Of a stretch of DNA of 64,000 nt, positions 54,769 through 63,083 are shown piece after piece (the stretch's first letter is position 1; every line of letters begins with the position of its first letter). The notes below the pieces were generated by a model that ran no database searches, was not told where the DNA came from, and was given only the letters and a program-made list of their open reading frames with translations. The DNA is from Clostridiales bacterium. Its GTDB lineage: Bacteria; Bacillota; Clostridia; Christensenellales; Aristaeellaceae. The position numbers were made by a program, and so were the translations under genes. The stretch spans positions 62,001-126,000 of the forward strand of contig SVGP01000001.1 of assembly GCA_015056255.1 (NCBI GenBank), written 5' to 3'.

Positions 54769-56388
54769 CTATTTTCTGACCTTTCTGATGGGCGCGGCGT
54801 TCGCCGCCTTGGGCGCGGGGCGTTTTGCCTGCGCGGCAGGCTTCGCGGCGGGCTTTGCCGTCGTCGCCTGAGGGGTTTTTAAGGCCGTGGCGCCGCCCTG
54901 CGCCTGCGCGCGTTTGAGCTGCGCGGCGCGCTGCATGGCAATTTTCTTTTTGCGAAGCATTTCGCGGCGGATTCTTTCCATGCGCTCTCTTTCGCGGCGG
55001 CGCTTGACGCGAACGCGCCAAACAATGAGAACAATGACGCCGATTACAATCAGCCAATACAGAATGCGAACCGGCGGATTGTGGCGGGGCATGAGCTTGA
55101 ACATCCACGGAGCGCTCTCGGAAATCCACTCGTCCAGCACTTCATCCATCGTGGGCTGTTTCATTTCAACGTTGCGGCTGGCAACGAGAGAGCCGGTTAA
55201 GACTTCGCCGGATGCGGTTTCAAACATAACCTTGCCCAAAACGTCGCCCTTGGAGATAGGCGCAGTGAGGGGACCTGAGAAATTGACGCTGATGCGGCTT
55301 GAAAAATCCTTGGTGAGCTTCGTGACAAAGGAAGGGTCCTCCAGATCCGCCTTCATGAAGGATTCGGTATAAGTATCGGGGATGTCCGCGACGCTCATTC
55401 GAAGATAACCGCCGTTGGGATCGTCAAGCGCAGCCTTTTCCACCTTAAAGGAGGTCATTGCGTCATCCAGCATCTGATAAAGCTCGGAAAACGTCAGATT
55501 TTCATACTGCAAAAAGCCGTATTTCAAAAGGCGGTGCGTGTCGGTAAAGGCCTGGATATACAGGTCGTCCTCCGGGTCGGTGCCGAGCGTTACCGAAATC
55601 AGCGTATGTCCGCCCATTTCACCAGCGCCTACAAAGCAGCGGCCTGCGGCGTTGGTATAGCCGGTCTTTACGCCGACGCAAGGCTCGTAGTACAGCGCCT
55701 TGTCTTCGATCAGAAGATCGTACTTCGTCGTCAGGGTGCGGCCGTTGGGGTGCATGTTGGTCGGCTGCATGTCATAGGTGACGGTGGATACGATATCGCG
55801 GAAGGTTTCGTTTGCCATGGCGTAGCGCGTGATGACGGCAAGGTCATGAGCGGTGGTGTAATGGTTTACGGTGTGGAGGCCGTGGGAATTGACGAAATGG
55901 GTGCCCGTAAGGCCGAGATCGCGCGCCTTCTGGTTCATCAGCTGAACAAAACCGTTTTCCGTCCCGCTTACGATGATCGCAATCGCAAGCGACGCATCGT
56001 TTCCGGAGGCGATCATCATACCGTAGACCAGATCCTCAAAGGGCATGATTTCACCGGGCGTGATGCCAAGCTTCGACGAACCGTACGCGGGCTCAACGCC
56101 GTTTGGAATTGTGACCATTTCGCCCATCGGTCCGTTTTCAAGGGCAACGATGCAGGTCATAATCTTGGTAGTGCTGGCTGGATAGCGGCGTTCGTTGGCG
56201 TTTTTTTCAAACAGAATGCGCCCGTTTGATTGATCCATTACGATGCAGCTGGTTCCGTACAGATGACCCGTCTCGAGATTTTCGGGCGTCTTGACATTAT
56301 AGTCTTCGGGAATTGCGGCAAAGGCAGCACCCGATAAAAACATAAGCGCGCACAGAAACGCGCAAAGTATTTTCTTGAGCGTGCGCAT
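54769..56388 (-). CDS. D-alanyl-D-alanine carboxypeptidase with basic cytoplasmic tail
   Basis: Penicillin-binding protein of the S11 (DacF/PBP5) family that trims peptidoglycan pentapeptides outside the membrane; 539 residues. It has a signal peptide, then SxxK in YPASTTKIMTCIVAL near residue 77, SGN in IASGNDASLAIA near 137 and KTG in GVKTGYTNAAGR near 242, then a PBP5 C-terminal beta domain. Instead of the usual amphipathic anchor it ends with a true transmembrane helix (ILYWLIVIGVIVLIVW) and about 80 very basic Ala/Lys/Arg/Pro-rich residues that would lie in the cytoplasm. ATG 56388 has GGAGG 5 nt upstream. It lies downstream of a second S11 gene. Confidence 0.93.
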   Translation of the reverse strand: MRTLKKILCAFLCALMFLSGAAFAAIPEDYNVKTPENLETGHLYGTSCIVMDQSNGRILFEKNANERRYPASTTKIMTCIVALENGPMGEMVTIPNGVEPAYGSSKLGITPGEIMPFEDLVYGMMIASGNDASLAIAIIVSGTENGFVQLMNQKARDLGLTGTHFVNSHGLHTVNHYTTAHDLAVITRYAMANETFRDIVSTVTYDMQPTNMHPNGRTLTTKYDLLIEDKALYYEPCVGVKTGYTNAAGRCFVGAGEMGGHTLISVTLGTDPEDDLYIQAFTDTHRLLKYGFLQYENLTFSELYQMLDDAMTSFKVEKAALDDPNGGYLRMSVADIPDTYTESFMKADLEDPSFVTKLTKDFSSRISVNFSGPLTAPISKGDVLGKVMFETASGEVLTGSLVASRNVEMKQPTMDEVLDEWISESAPWMFKLMPRHNPPVRILYWLIVIGVIVLIVWRVRVKRRRERERMERIRREMLRKKKIAMQRAAQLKRAQAQGGATALKTPQATTAKPAAKPAAQAKRPAPKAANAAPIRKVRK

Positions 56389-56417
56389 GGCTTCCTCCAT
56401 CATACAGTAATACGTTC

Positions 56418-56446
56418 ATTTTATCACGAAAAAAGAAGCTTGTATA
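56418..56446 (-). promoter_or_regulatory. Promoter of the larger carboxypeptidase gene
   Basis: Minus strand TATACA (56441-56446), 17-nt spacer, TAAAAT (56418-56423) with TGA before it (extended -10). The same TATACA -35 occurs at the promoter of the neighbouring carboxypeptidase gene (57448-57453). Confidence 0.6.
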
Positions 56447-56447
56447 G

Positions 56448-56477
56448 AATTATCCTGTGAAATTTCACAGGATAATT
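56448..56477. promoter_or_regulatory. Perfect 30-bp palindrome between the two carboxypeptidase genes
   Basis: The left half AATTATCCTGTGAAA is the exact reverse complement of the right half, with no unpaired centre. It lies 6 nt past one carboxypeptidase stop and 1 nt upstream of the next gene's -35. It could be a terminator hairpin, but it has no T-run, so an operator is equally possible. Confidence 0.6.
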
Positions 56478-56483
56478 TCGATT

Positions 56484-57341
56484 TTATGACTGTTTTTCAA
56501 TTTGTTCGAAGCCATATTGATACAGTTTTTTCGCTTCCGGCCATTTTCCGAATTTTTCCCAGCCGCATCTGAGCATCACTACCACGATTTCCTTGTCTCC
56601 CTTGATGGCCGCGCCCACATAGCACTGCCCCGCGGCCTGCGTGTAGCCGGTCTTTATGCCCCTTGAATATTGATAATAATACATTGAATTGTAATCATTG
56701 ATGGGATAATTGTGATAAATCGTCATTTTATCCCTTAACGATGTGGCCTGCATGGTGTATTCGTCGCCGAATGTGATTTCGCGGAAAAGATCGTTGTTTA
56801 AACAGTACAAAGCAAGCGTCGACATATCGCGCGCCGTGGTGTAATGCCCGGCCTCAGTATAGCCGTGAGGGTTTGCAAAGTGCGTGTTCTTCATGCCGAG
56901 CGCCTGAGCCTTGTCGTTCATCATTTTCACAAACGCGTCGACGCTGCCGGCCTCATGGTGCGCAATGGCGTTGGCCGCGTCGTTTCCACTTTTAAAGATG
57001 AGGCCGTACCAAAGATCCTGAAGCGGCATGATTTCGCCGTAATACACGGGAACGCGCGTGGAATTGAAGCCGATATCCTCAACGCACTGGGGAATTGTCA
57101 CGATTTCATCGGGCGAGCTCATTTCGATGGACAATATCAGCGTCATAATCTTTGTGGTGCTGGCCATGGAAAGCGTCATGTCCGGATTTTTGGAATACAG
57201 AATTTCACCTGTCTTCGCATCTACCAGCATGACCGCCTCGCTCACAAGATCGCCATCTGTGAGCGCGCATGCGCCTGGCGCAAGCGTTACAGAGAGAAAA
57301 ATCAGAAAAACAAGTAAAAGCCGGATTGTTTTTTTCACCAT
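56484..57341 (-). CDS. D-alanyl-D-alanine carboxypeptidase, short form
   Basis: Second S11-family penicillin-binding protein, 285 residues. It has a signal peptide (KKTIRLLLVFLIFLSVTLAP) and then the catalytic domain only: SxxK in MASTTKIMTLILSI near residue 63, SGN in KSGNDAANAIAHHE near 116 and KTG in GIKTGYTQAAGQC near 225. It stops about 20 residues after the last core strand, so it lacks both the PBP5 beta domain and a membrane anchor and is probably soluble outside the membrane. Many spore-formers carry several such paralogues (DacB and DacF act in cortex formation), but which role applies here cannot be told. Confidence 0.93.
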   Translation of the reverse strand: MVKKTIRLLLVFLIFLSVTLAPGACALTDGDLVSEAVMLVDAKTGEILYSKNPDMTLSMASTTKIMTLILSIEMSSPDEIVTIPQCVEDIGFNSTRVPVYYGEIMPLQDLWYGLIFKSGNDAANAIAHHEAGSVDAFVKMMNDKAQALGMKNTHFANPHGYTEAGHYTTARDMSTLALYCLNNDLFREITFGDEYTMQATSLRDKMTIYHNYPINDYNSMYYYQYSRGIKTGYTQAAGQCYVGAAIKGDKEIVVVMLRCGWEKFGKWPEAKKLYQYGFEQIEKQS

Positions 57342-57424
57342 AACATCACCTCAACCGATAAGACGCACAGCAATCGGCGTTCGTTCGCAGATTTCATCCA
57401 AAATCGCCGGAAAAATTTGCCTAT

Positions 57425-57453
57425 ATCATAGCACATTTTTCCTTTTTTGTATA
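57425..57453 (-). promoter_or_regulatory. Promoter of the short carboxypeptidase gene
   Basis: Minus strand TATACA (57448-57453), 17-nt spacer, TATGAT (57425-57430) with TGC before it (extended -10). The leader is about 80 nt. It is divergent from the response-regulator promoter. Confidence 0.62.
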
Positions 57454-57489
57454 GTTGTATTAAAATTTCCGACAAGAGCAAACTTTTCC

Positions 57490-57518
57490 TTGAAATAAAA
57501 CAGAAAATGGTCTATAAT
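57490..57518 (+). promoter_or_regulatory. Promoter of the two-component operon
   Basis: TTGAAA (57490-57495), 17-nt spacer, TATAAT (57513-57518). GGAGG lies upstream of the ATG at 57596. Confidence 0.78.
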
Positions 57519-57595
57519 GATTGTGAAATACTTTGCAATACTGGAATTATACCCTTACGCACGACTTTTTTCAACAAAGATACGGAGGTTTTCCG

Positions 57596-58288
57596 ATGGC
57601 ACGCAAGATTCTGATCGTTGACGACGAGCCCCTGATTGTCAAGGGCCTGAAATACTCCCTGGAGCAGGACGGATACGAAACCGATTCCGCTGCCGACGGC
57701 GAGGAAGCGCTTGCCAAGTTCTTTGCTGGTCGCTACGACCTGGTTCTTCTTGACGTCATGCTCCCGAAGCTTGACGGCATCGAGGTGTGTCTTCGCGTGC
57801 GCGAAAAAAGCAGCGTTCCGATCATCATGCTGACGGCCAAGGGCGAGGATATGGACAAGATTCTGGGACTTGAGTACGGCGCGGACGATTATATGACCAA
57901 GCCGTTCAATATCCTGGAGGTCAAAGCGCGCATCAAGACCATTTTCCGCAGAACCACCATGACTCAGAAGGAAAGCACGCAGTCCATTCTGTCGGTTCGC
58001 GACATGCGCATCAATCTGAATAATCGCTCCGTTACCATCGGTCAAAAGGAAATCAACTTAACCGCCAAGGAATTTGACCTTCTCCAGCTCTTCGTTTCCA
58101 ACCGCGGCAAGGTCTTCAGCCGCGAAAACCTTCTGGAAACCATCTGGAAATACGATTATCTGGGCGATCTTCGCACGGTGGACGTTCACATCCGCCGACT
58201 GAGAGAAAAAATCGAAAAAAATCCCGCCCAGCCCGAATTCATATTCACCAAATGGGGTGTAGGCTATTATTTCACTGACAAGGATTAA
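57596..58288 (+). CDS. OmpR/PhoB-family response regulator, WalR/MtrA-like
   Basis: DNA-binding regulator of 230 residues. The receiver domain has acidic residues in KILIVDDEPLIVKG, the phospho-acceptor Asp in DLVLLDVMLPKLDGIEV near residue 52, Thr in IIMLTAKGED and Lys in DDYMTKPFN near 102. The C-terminal winged helix (INLTAKEFDLLQLF; RTVDVHIRRLREKIE) is typical OmpR type. Sequence style is closest to WalR/PhoP regulators. Its stop overlaps the start region of the kinase gene. Targets could include wall genes such as the divergent carboxypeptidases, but that is inference from position only. Confidence 0.95.
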   Translation: MARKILIVDDEPLIVKGLKYSLEQDGYETDSAADGEEALAKFFAGRYDLVLLDVMLPKLDGIEVCLRVREKSSVPIIMLTAKGEDMDKILGLEYGADDYMTKPFNILEVKARIKTIFRRTTMTQKESTQSILSVRDMRINLNNRSVTIGQKEINLTAKEFDLLQLFVSNRGKVFSRENLLETIWKYDYLGDLRTVDVHIRRLREKIEKNPAQPEFIFTKWGVGYYFTDKD

Positions 58289-59750
58289 AAGCCTGTTTCA
58301 TTCCCTTCGCTGGAAATTTGTACTCGCCTATCTGCTGGTTATCATCGTGGCGTTTGCTGTTGTAACCGCCTCCGTGACTCAGCTGGTAGGCGAATATCTG
58401 TTTAATCAGCGTGTTCGCGAGGAAGAACGCGTGACGGAAGAGCTTGCTTTTCATATCGCGCCGTTTCTCGAAAACCTCGAAACCGACGCGCTTTACGAGC
58501 ATCTTGTTTCCTCCGGCGAAGATTTAAACGCCCGCATTCTGGTATTGAATGCATACGGCATTGTGCAGGCGGACTCAAAAAGCATATTAAACGGCCATAT
58601 TCTGCCCCTTGAAGAGGTTACGGACGTTTTGTATGGCGCGCAGAGCGCCTACGGCTATTATCAGGCGACGCCCAGCGACCTTTTTCTGATGGAAAAAAGC
58701 GCCCATGCAGGCGCAATGACCGGCATCTATGCGCGCAGCATCAAAACAGATGGCGCGCCTTTTGGCGCACTTGTCTATGTGTCTACAGAGCAGGATATCT
58801 ATATCGGCCTTATTCAGGTCACCCAACAAATCGCCTACATCATGCTGGCCGTATTCGCGTTTGTAGGCATTTTGAGTATTCTCATCGTGCGCCTGTTCAT
58901 GCGCCCGGTCAACGATTTAAAAAGCGGCATCGCCCAGATCTCCAAGGGCGACTTTTCAACACGCGTGCGCGTTCGCGGAAAGGACGAGTTTTCTGACCTC
59001 GCCCGCGCGTTCAACGCCATGTCCACCCGCATGGAGGCTTTGGACCGCTCAAGAAACCAGTTCGTATCCAACGCCAGCCACGAGCTAAAAACCCCGCTTT
59101 CCACAATGAAAATCCTGCTTCAGACCGTTCTTTATCAAGATTCCTACGACACCGACATGACAAAGGAATTTTTGGGCGACATCGACAAGGAAATCGACCG
59201 CTTAAGCTATGTGGTCAGCGACCTTCTTACGCTTGTGTCGATCGACAGCGGAAAAATGCGCCTGAACACCTCTCCCCTCATGATCCGCGACCTTGTCCAT
59301 GAAAACGTAAAGCGCCTTGCGCCCTTGGCGCGCGAGAGGGGCATCGAACTTGAATTTGCAGGCCGTGAAAACGCCGAAGTCATGGGCGACACCATGAAGC
59401 TTACCCAGGTTTTCTATAACCTGATTGACAACGCCATCAAATACACGCCCCGAGGCGGCAACGTTCGCGTGGAGCTTACGCGTCAGGGTAAAACCATCTT
59501 CACCCGCATTATCGACAACGGCATCGGCATCCCGCAGGAAGACGTCATTCATATTTTTGACCGCTTCTATCGCGTGGACAAGGCCAGAAGCCGCGAAACC
59601 GGCGGAACAGGCCTGGGGCTTTCCATTGTAAAGCAGATCGTGCTTCTCCATTCGGGCGACATCACCGTTTCGTCCGTTGAAAACGAAGGAACGACCTTTA
59701 CCGTGGAATTGCCCGTATACGTAAAACCGATCGGAGGGAAAAACGCATGA
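58284..59750 (+). CDS. Sensor histidine kinase, WalK/MtrB-like, with probable non-AUG start
   Basis: Membrane kinase of 488 residues paired with the preceding regulator. TM1 (FVLAYLLVIIVAFAVV) leads to an outside sensor domain of about 140 residues, Cache/PAS-like (ILVLNAYGIVQADS), then TM2, HAMP (RPVNDLKSGIAQISKGDF), HisKA with the phospho-His in SNASHELKTPLSTMK near 263, and HATPase boxes NLIDNAIKYTP near 380, DNGIGIP and GTGLGLSIVKQIV near 440. The first canonical start (GTG 58347) would cut TM1 in half. The natural N-terminus, KSLFHSLRWKFVLAYLL, begins at ATT 58284, which overlaps the regulator's stop as ATTAA, so an ATT start with translational coupling is proposed. Confidence 0.9.
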   Translation: MKSLFHSLRWKFVLAYLLVIIVAFAVVTASVTQLVGEYLFNQRVREEERVTEELAFHIAPFLENLETDALYEHLVSSGEDLNARILVLNAYGIVQADSKSILNGHILPLEEVTDVLYGAQSAYGYYQATPSDLFLMEKSAHAGAMTGIYARSIKTDGAPFGALVYVSTEQDIYIGLIQVTQQIAYIMLAVFAFVGILSILIVRLFMRPVNDLKSGIAQISKGDFSTRVRVRGKDEFSDLARAFNAMSTRMEALDRSRNQFVSNASHELKTPLSTMKILLQTVLYQDSYDTDMTKEFLGDIDKEIDRLSYVVSDLLTLVSIDSGKMRLNTSPLMIRDLVHENVKRLAPLARERGIELEFAGRENAEVMGDTMKLTQVFYNLIDNAIKYTPRGGNVRVELTRQGKTIFTRIIDNGIGIPQEDVIHIFDRFYRVDKARSRETGGTGLGLSIVKQIVLLHSGDITVSSVENEGTTFTVELPVYVKPIGGKNA

Positions 59751-61237
59751 TGACATTTAAGCGACTTGTTTCCCTCATGCTTTCAATAGCTTTGGCCCTC
59801 TCCCTCGCCGCATGCTCCGGCAAAAATGCGCCCGGCAGCACGCTCAGCGACTCAAGCAGCCCGTCTGTGCCGCTTCAGGAGCAAAACGCGCCCAAAGCGC
59901 CCTACGGCGACAGCCACGCAAGCGAAGTCTACCGCGCAAGCATCTATTACGCTTCCGCGGACGGAACCGTTTCCATGCCCTCAACGCGCGTGCTCTGGCT
60001 CAATTCCGACGCCCCCCTCGAACGGAGGCTGGCGGAGGAAACGCTGAAATCCCCGGGCGGCGACGCGGTATCCGTCGCGCCCAAAGGCTCCAAAATCATA
60101 TCCGTGGAAGCGGCGGGCCCGATCGTCAATGTAAACATCCAGCCCTCCGCGCCCATGACCGACACGGAGAAATCCATTTTAATGGAAGCAATGAGCAAAA
60201 CGCTGATGGAGCTTGAGCATGTAGAGGGTGTTAACTTCCTCATCTCCGGCCGCGCGGCTTCTCTTTCGTCGCTGCCTGCGGGACTGATCACCAAGGACAC
60301 AAGCTTCAGAACCCTGATGGACGAAAACGTTCGCCTTCTTCAGGATAACAGCGCAAGCGTATCAAGAAAAGCCGCTTTGTATTTCCCTTCCCTTGACGAA
60401 TCCTGCCTGTTGGTCGAAAGCGCCACCATTACCCTGAATGCGGACGATCCCGCGTCCTCGCTCCTTCTTGCGCTTGCCAAAGCGCCCAAAACTGCAGGCG
60501 CCGCCGTCGCCATTCCCATGTATGATGCGCTGATTGCCAAAAAAAGTCAGGTGTCTCTGACTGCATCCGGCGATCAGATTCTTTCGGTTTATCTGGATGC
60601 AAGCGCTCTTTCCGCCCTCAACGAAAGCGGGCACGACCGAAATCTGTATCTGGCCTCCATCGTTTTAACACTCACCTCTTTCCTGCCTGAAATCGACGGC
60701 GTCAGCCTTGAAATCGGCGGAAAGCTCGTAACCGAAGTGCCCGTGAAAGACGGCGAAACGAGGAAATTCGCATCCGGCATCATGAAGCGATCCGATTTCG
60801 CTCACCTGATCGGAAAAAACGTCACATTGTACTTTGCCAATGAAAGCGGCATGCTTGCGGGTGAAACCAGAGCCATGCCCATCTCCTTCGCCGATTCGCC
60901 CCGCGCGCTGATGCAGGCGCTGATGGCAGGGCCGAGGAATGCTTCTCTTTTGCCCGTATTCCCAAACGGCATCAGGGAAACCGATATTCTTGGCATTCGT
61001 GTATCATCGGGCGTTGCCAATGTCAATCTTTCCTCCAATGTCTACAGACTTGCGCAGTCATTTACGGACGCTGAGGAAGAGCTTTTTGTGTTCTCACTGG
61101 TCAATACGCTTTCCAATCTTCGAAATGTATCAGGCATCCGGCTGTATTTTGACGGTGAAACCGGCTCGGTTCTGACGCGCAATGTGTACCTTGAAGGCAT
61201 TATTCTGAAAAACCCCGGCAGAATCTCAAAGCCCTGA
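59747..61237 (+). CDS. Lipoprotein with three GerMN-type domains
   Basis: Surface lipoprotein of 496 residues. Lipobox LSLAAC places the lipidated Cys at 23. A low-complexity linker leads to three GerMN-like modules: about 85-175 (RLAEETLKSP ... VNVNIQP), 225-345 (SSLLLALAKAPK ... SVYLDASAL) and 375-485 (RALMQALMAGPR ... VANVNLSSNVYRL). GerMN is known from the Bacillus germination protein GerM and from actinobacterial LpqB. It overlaps the kinase gene by 4 nt (ATGA) with GGAGG 9 nt upstream, so it is part of the two-component operon and may modulate the kinase outside the cell, as LpqB does for MtrB. Its 3' end overlaps the convergent gene by 12 nt. Confidence 0.9.
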   Translation: MMTFKRLVSLMLSIALALSLAACSGKNAPGSTLSDSSSPSVPLQEQNAPKAPYGDSHASEVYRASIYYASADGTVSMPSTRVLWLNSDAPLERRLAEETLKSPGGDAVSVAPKGSKIISVEAAGPIVNVNIQPSAPMTDTEKSILMEAMSKTLMELEHVEGVNFLISGRAASLSSLPAGLITKDTSFRTLMDENVRLLQDNSASVSRKAALYFPSLDESCLLVESATITLNADDPASSLLLALAKAPKTAGAAVAIPMYDALIAKKSQVSLTASGDQILSVYLDASALSALNESGHDRNLYLASIVLTLTSFLPEIDGVSLEIGGKLVTEVPVKDGETRKFASGIMKRSDFAHLIGKNVTLYFANESGMLAGETRAMPISFADSPRALMQALMAGPRNASLLPVFPNGIRETDILGIRVSSGVANVNLSSNVYRLAQSFTDAEEELFVFSLVNTLSNLRNVSGIRLYFDGETGSVLTRNVYLEGIILKNPGRISKP

Positions 61238-62713
61238 AATCTCAACCTCATATCGGTATAAAAATGAATTGATCGCAATCAGCCTGGAAAGCGCGGAAAC
61301 ATCCGCGCTTTCTGCATTCATTTCGCGCGCAGCCGCCTTGACGTCGACGAGTTCAAAAACCGGCTGATCTTCGGAATCCAGAAGCAAACGCATCTCTTCG
61401 ATGATCGCTTTTTCATACGCAGGCAGATATTTTTTGACCGCCCGACCGCATGCGTTATCTAATAGCCCGGAAAGCATATTTCTCAAAAACCTTTCATCCA
61501 TGATAGGGCAAAAGCAACCGCACCCGACGTGATCCGAAATCAGGCGAAGCCTTCTTACATACTCGCCCGCGCTCGAATAACAAACCGCGATCCGCTCGGC
61601 CCATTCCTCTCCTCCGGGCGCATCCATGGGCAGATGCAATTTGTCGATAATTTCGTTGAGCCGGTCGCGCGCATAGCCCTCCGCGTCGATTTTTTCGTAT
61701 ATATCGCGCTTTAAGAACCTTAAAAGATTTCCCTCCGTCATGCTTTCCAGCGCAAAAACGCCCTCTCCTCCGATAATCGGGGTGAGGTTCACGCCCGAAG
61801 CCTCCTTCATGACGGAATAAATAACCGCTTCCTCCGCGCCCGTTCCCGGAAACCCCGTTGCAATCACGTTCTCGTGAATCGCTTCAATAAGCGCTTGCGG
61901 CGCGGCGGATACAGCTTCAACAGGCGCGTTAAGCTTCCCTGAAAGCTCCTCCGTTTCATCCCGATCCCGGGACACATGATGATATAAAACCGCGCCCGTT
62001 CGATCGCGCAATGGTTTTGCCATTTTTTCCGAAAATCCGCGGGATAAAAGCAGGGCATATTCCCTTTGCGGAAGCGTTTTGATGTAATCATTCAGTGTAA
62101 AAGGAACGTCTTCGTCTTTGAGCGCAGCCTGAACGCATGAATCATACCGTTTTATGCGCATTCCTCGCGAATCCGCAACCAAAACGCACCCGCCCTCCAG
62201 CTGTCTGATATCCCGAAACGCCGTCCTGCCGGGTGAAAAATAACCGCCCAGCGCAAACAATTCGCAGATTCCGTCCCGCCCGATCCTGCGCCCCGCAGCG
62301 CCCATTTTTAAAAGCAGCTCCGGGTGCGATGCAAACGCCGCGCTTCTTCCGCGCCACGCATAGAAAACAGCAATTGCGCCCGCGCGGTCGGAGGAGACAA
62401 TCATCCTGTCCTCCGCGCGGTCAATGACCGCAGTAACCACATTTCCTTCGAGGCGCCTTGGGTAATCCGCGCCCCACGTGCGATAAGCGCGGGCGGTTAT
62501 CAGGCTCATGGATGCGTCATAGGAAAGCTTAAGCGCGCGCGTCAGCTGATTTCGGTTGCGCGCCTCCCCCTCCGCCATCACAATCAGCCCGCCCTGCGCG
62601 TACACATCCCGCGCGCTGACGGCATTTCGTCCGAGGGACACAAACATTTCCTTCGTCAATCCCTGCGCGTGAATCGTGCGCGCATGGCGAAACATGCCAA
62701 GAAATTGCATCAT
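61226..62713 (-). CDS. Degenerate asparagine-synthetase-like protein (probable pseudoenzyme)
   Basis: Full-length open frame of 495 residues that aligns by motif with AsnB but has lost its active sites. AsnB starts MCGIF; this starts MMQFLGMF, with Leu in place of the nucleophile Cys. NGEIYN is EGEARN near residue 48. The glutaminase strand pattern RLEGNVVTAVIDRAEDRMIV...DRAGAIAVFYA (89-118) and FASHPELLL are kept. The PP-loop SGGxDS reads LSRGFSEKM near 222, and the downstream GGEGVFALES replaces the GGDELFGG motif. CPIMDERFL near 405 echoes the AsnB C-terminus. ATG 62713 or 62710 has GGAGG close by. No frameshift was seen, so the fold seems maintained for a non-catalytic role. Confidence 0.8.
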   Translation of the reverse strand: MMQFLGMFRHARTIHAQGLTKEMFVSLGRNAVSARDVYAQGGLIVMAEGEARNRNQLTRALKLSYDASMSLITARAYRTWGADYPRRLEGNVVTAVIDRAEDRMIVSSDRAGAIAVFYAWRGRSAAFASHPELLLKMGAAGRRIGRDGICELFALGGYFSPGRTAFRDIRQLEGGCVLVADSRGMRIKRYDSCVQAALKDEDVPFTLNDYIKTLPQREYALLLSRGFSEKMAKPLRDRTGAVLYHHVSRDRDETEELSGKLNAPVEAVSAAPQALIEAIHENVIATGFPGTGAEEAVIYSVMKEASGVNLTPIIGGEGVFALESMTEGNLLRFLKRDIYEKIDAEGYARDRLNEIIDKLHLPMDAPGGEEWAERIAVCYSSAGEYVRRLRLISDHVGCGCFCPIMDERFLRNMLSGLLDNACGRAVKKYLPAYEKAIIEEMRLLLDSEDQPVFELVDVKAAAREMNAESADVSALSRLIAINSFLYRYEVEISGL

Positions 62714-62820
62714 TCAACGCCTCCCGCATCTGATTATCGGAAAAATATATGCGGCTGATGGCGCGTTTATGCATAATATGTGCGTTTATGGTTCATTTTG
62801 TTAACTTTGTCATTTTCCTC

Positions 62821-62849
62821 TTGCGCATACAGTCGATACATGCTAAAAT
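62821..62849 (+). promoter_or_regulatory. dapA promoter
   Basis: TTGCGC (62821-62826), 17-nt spacer, TAAAAT (62844-62849) with TGC before it (extended -10). The start site is expected about 10 nt before the riboswitch. Confidence 0.75.
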
Positions 62850-62864
62850 GAAATTAACCAAATA

Positions 62865-63028
62865 TCGCGATAGAGGCGCGGAATATAAGGATTTGTCGCA
62901 AGCCGGCAGGCGCTTGAGCGGCAATGAGGGCAATTCCGCCGAATTGCATTTCAAGGCATTGAACTGCAATGGTATTGGAAACAATATTTCCAATACTGTC
63001 TGTGCTTTTTAGCGCAGGAGGGCTATCA
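62865..63028 (+). ncRNA. Lysine riboswitch (L box)
   Basis: The aptamer has the L-box landmarks in order: GATAGAGGCGCG at the 5' side (62869-62880), the GGCAATGAGGGCAATTCCGC stretch (62920-62939) followed by CGAA, a long peripheral hairpin (TATTGGAAACAATATTTCCAATA near 62973-62995), and GGAGGGCTATC closing P1 (63017-63027), whose CTATC pairs with the opening GATAG. It lies between a promoter and dapA. An intrinsic terminator follows, so lysine binding is expected to stop transcription. Confidence 0.9.
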
Positions 63029-63047
63029 ACCGTGCAAGAAACTGTAT

Positions 63048-63083
63048 CGGCCTGTGTGCTTTTCCGCGCGCAGGCTGTTTTTT
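63048..63083 (+). terminator. Riboswitch-controlled terminator before dapA
   Basis: CGGCCTGTGTGC pairs with GCGCGCAGGCTG (63048-63059 with 63066-63077; some G-U pairs), 6-nt loop, then six T. It is the expression platform of the lysine riboswitch. Confidence 0.85.

Noticed and set aside
62749-63012. Open frame of 87 codons upstream of dapA
   Set aside because: It runs across the dapA promoter and the lysine riboswitch aptamer, lacks a ribosome binding site and has no protein-like pattern.
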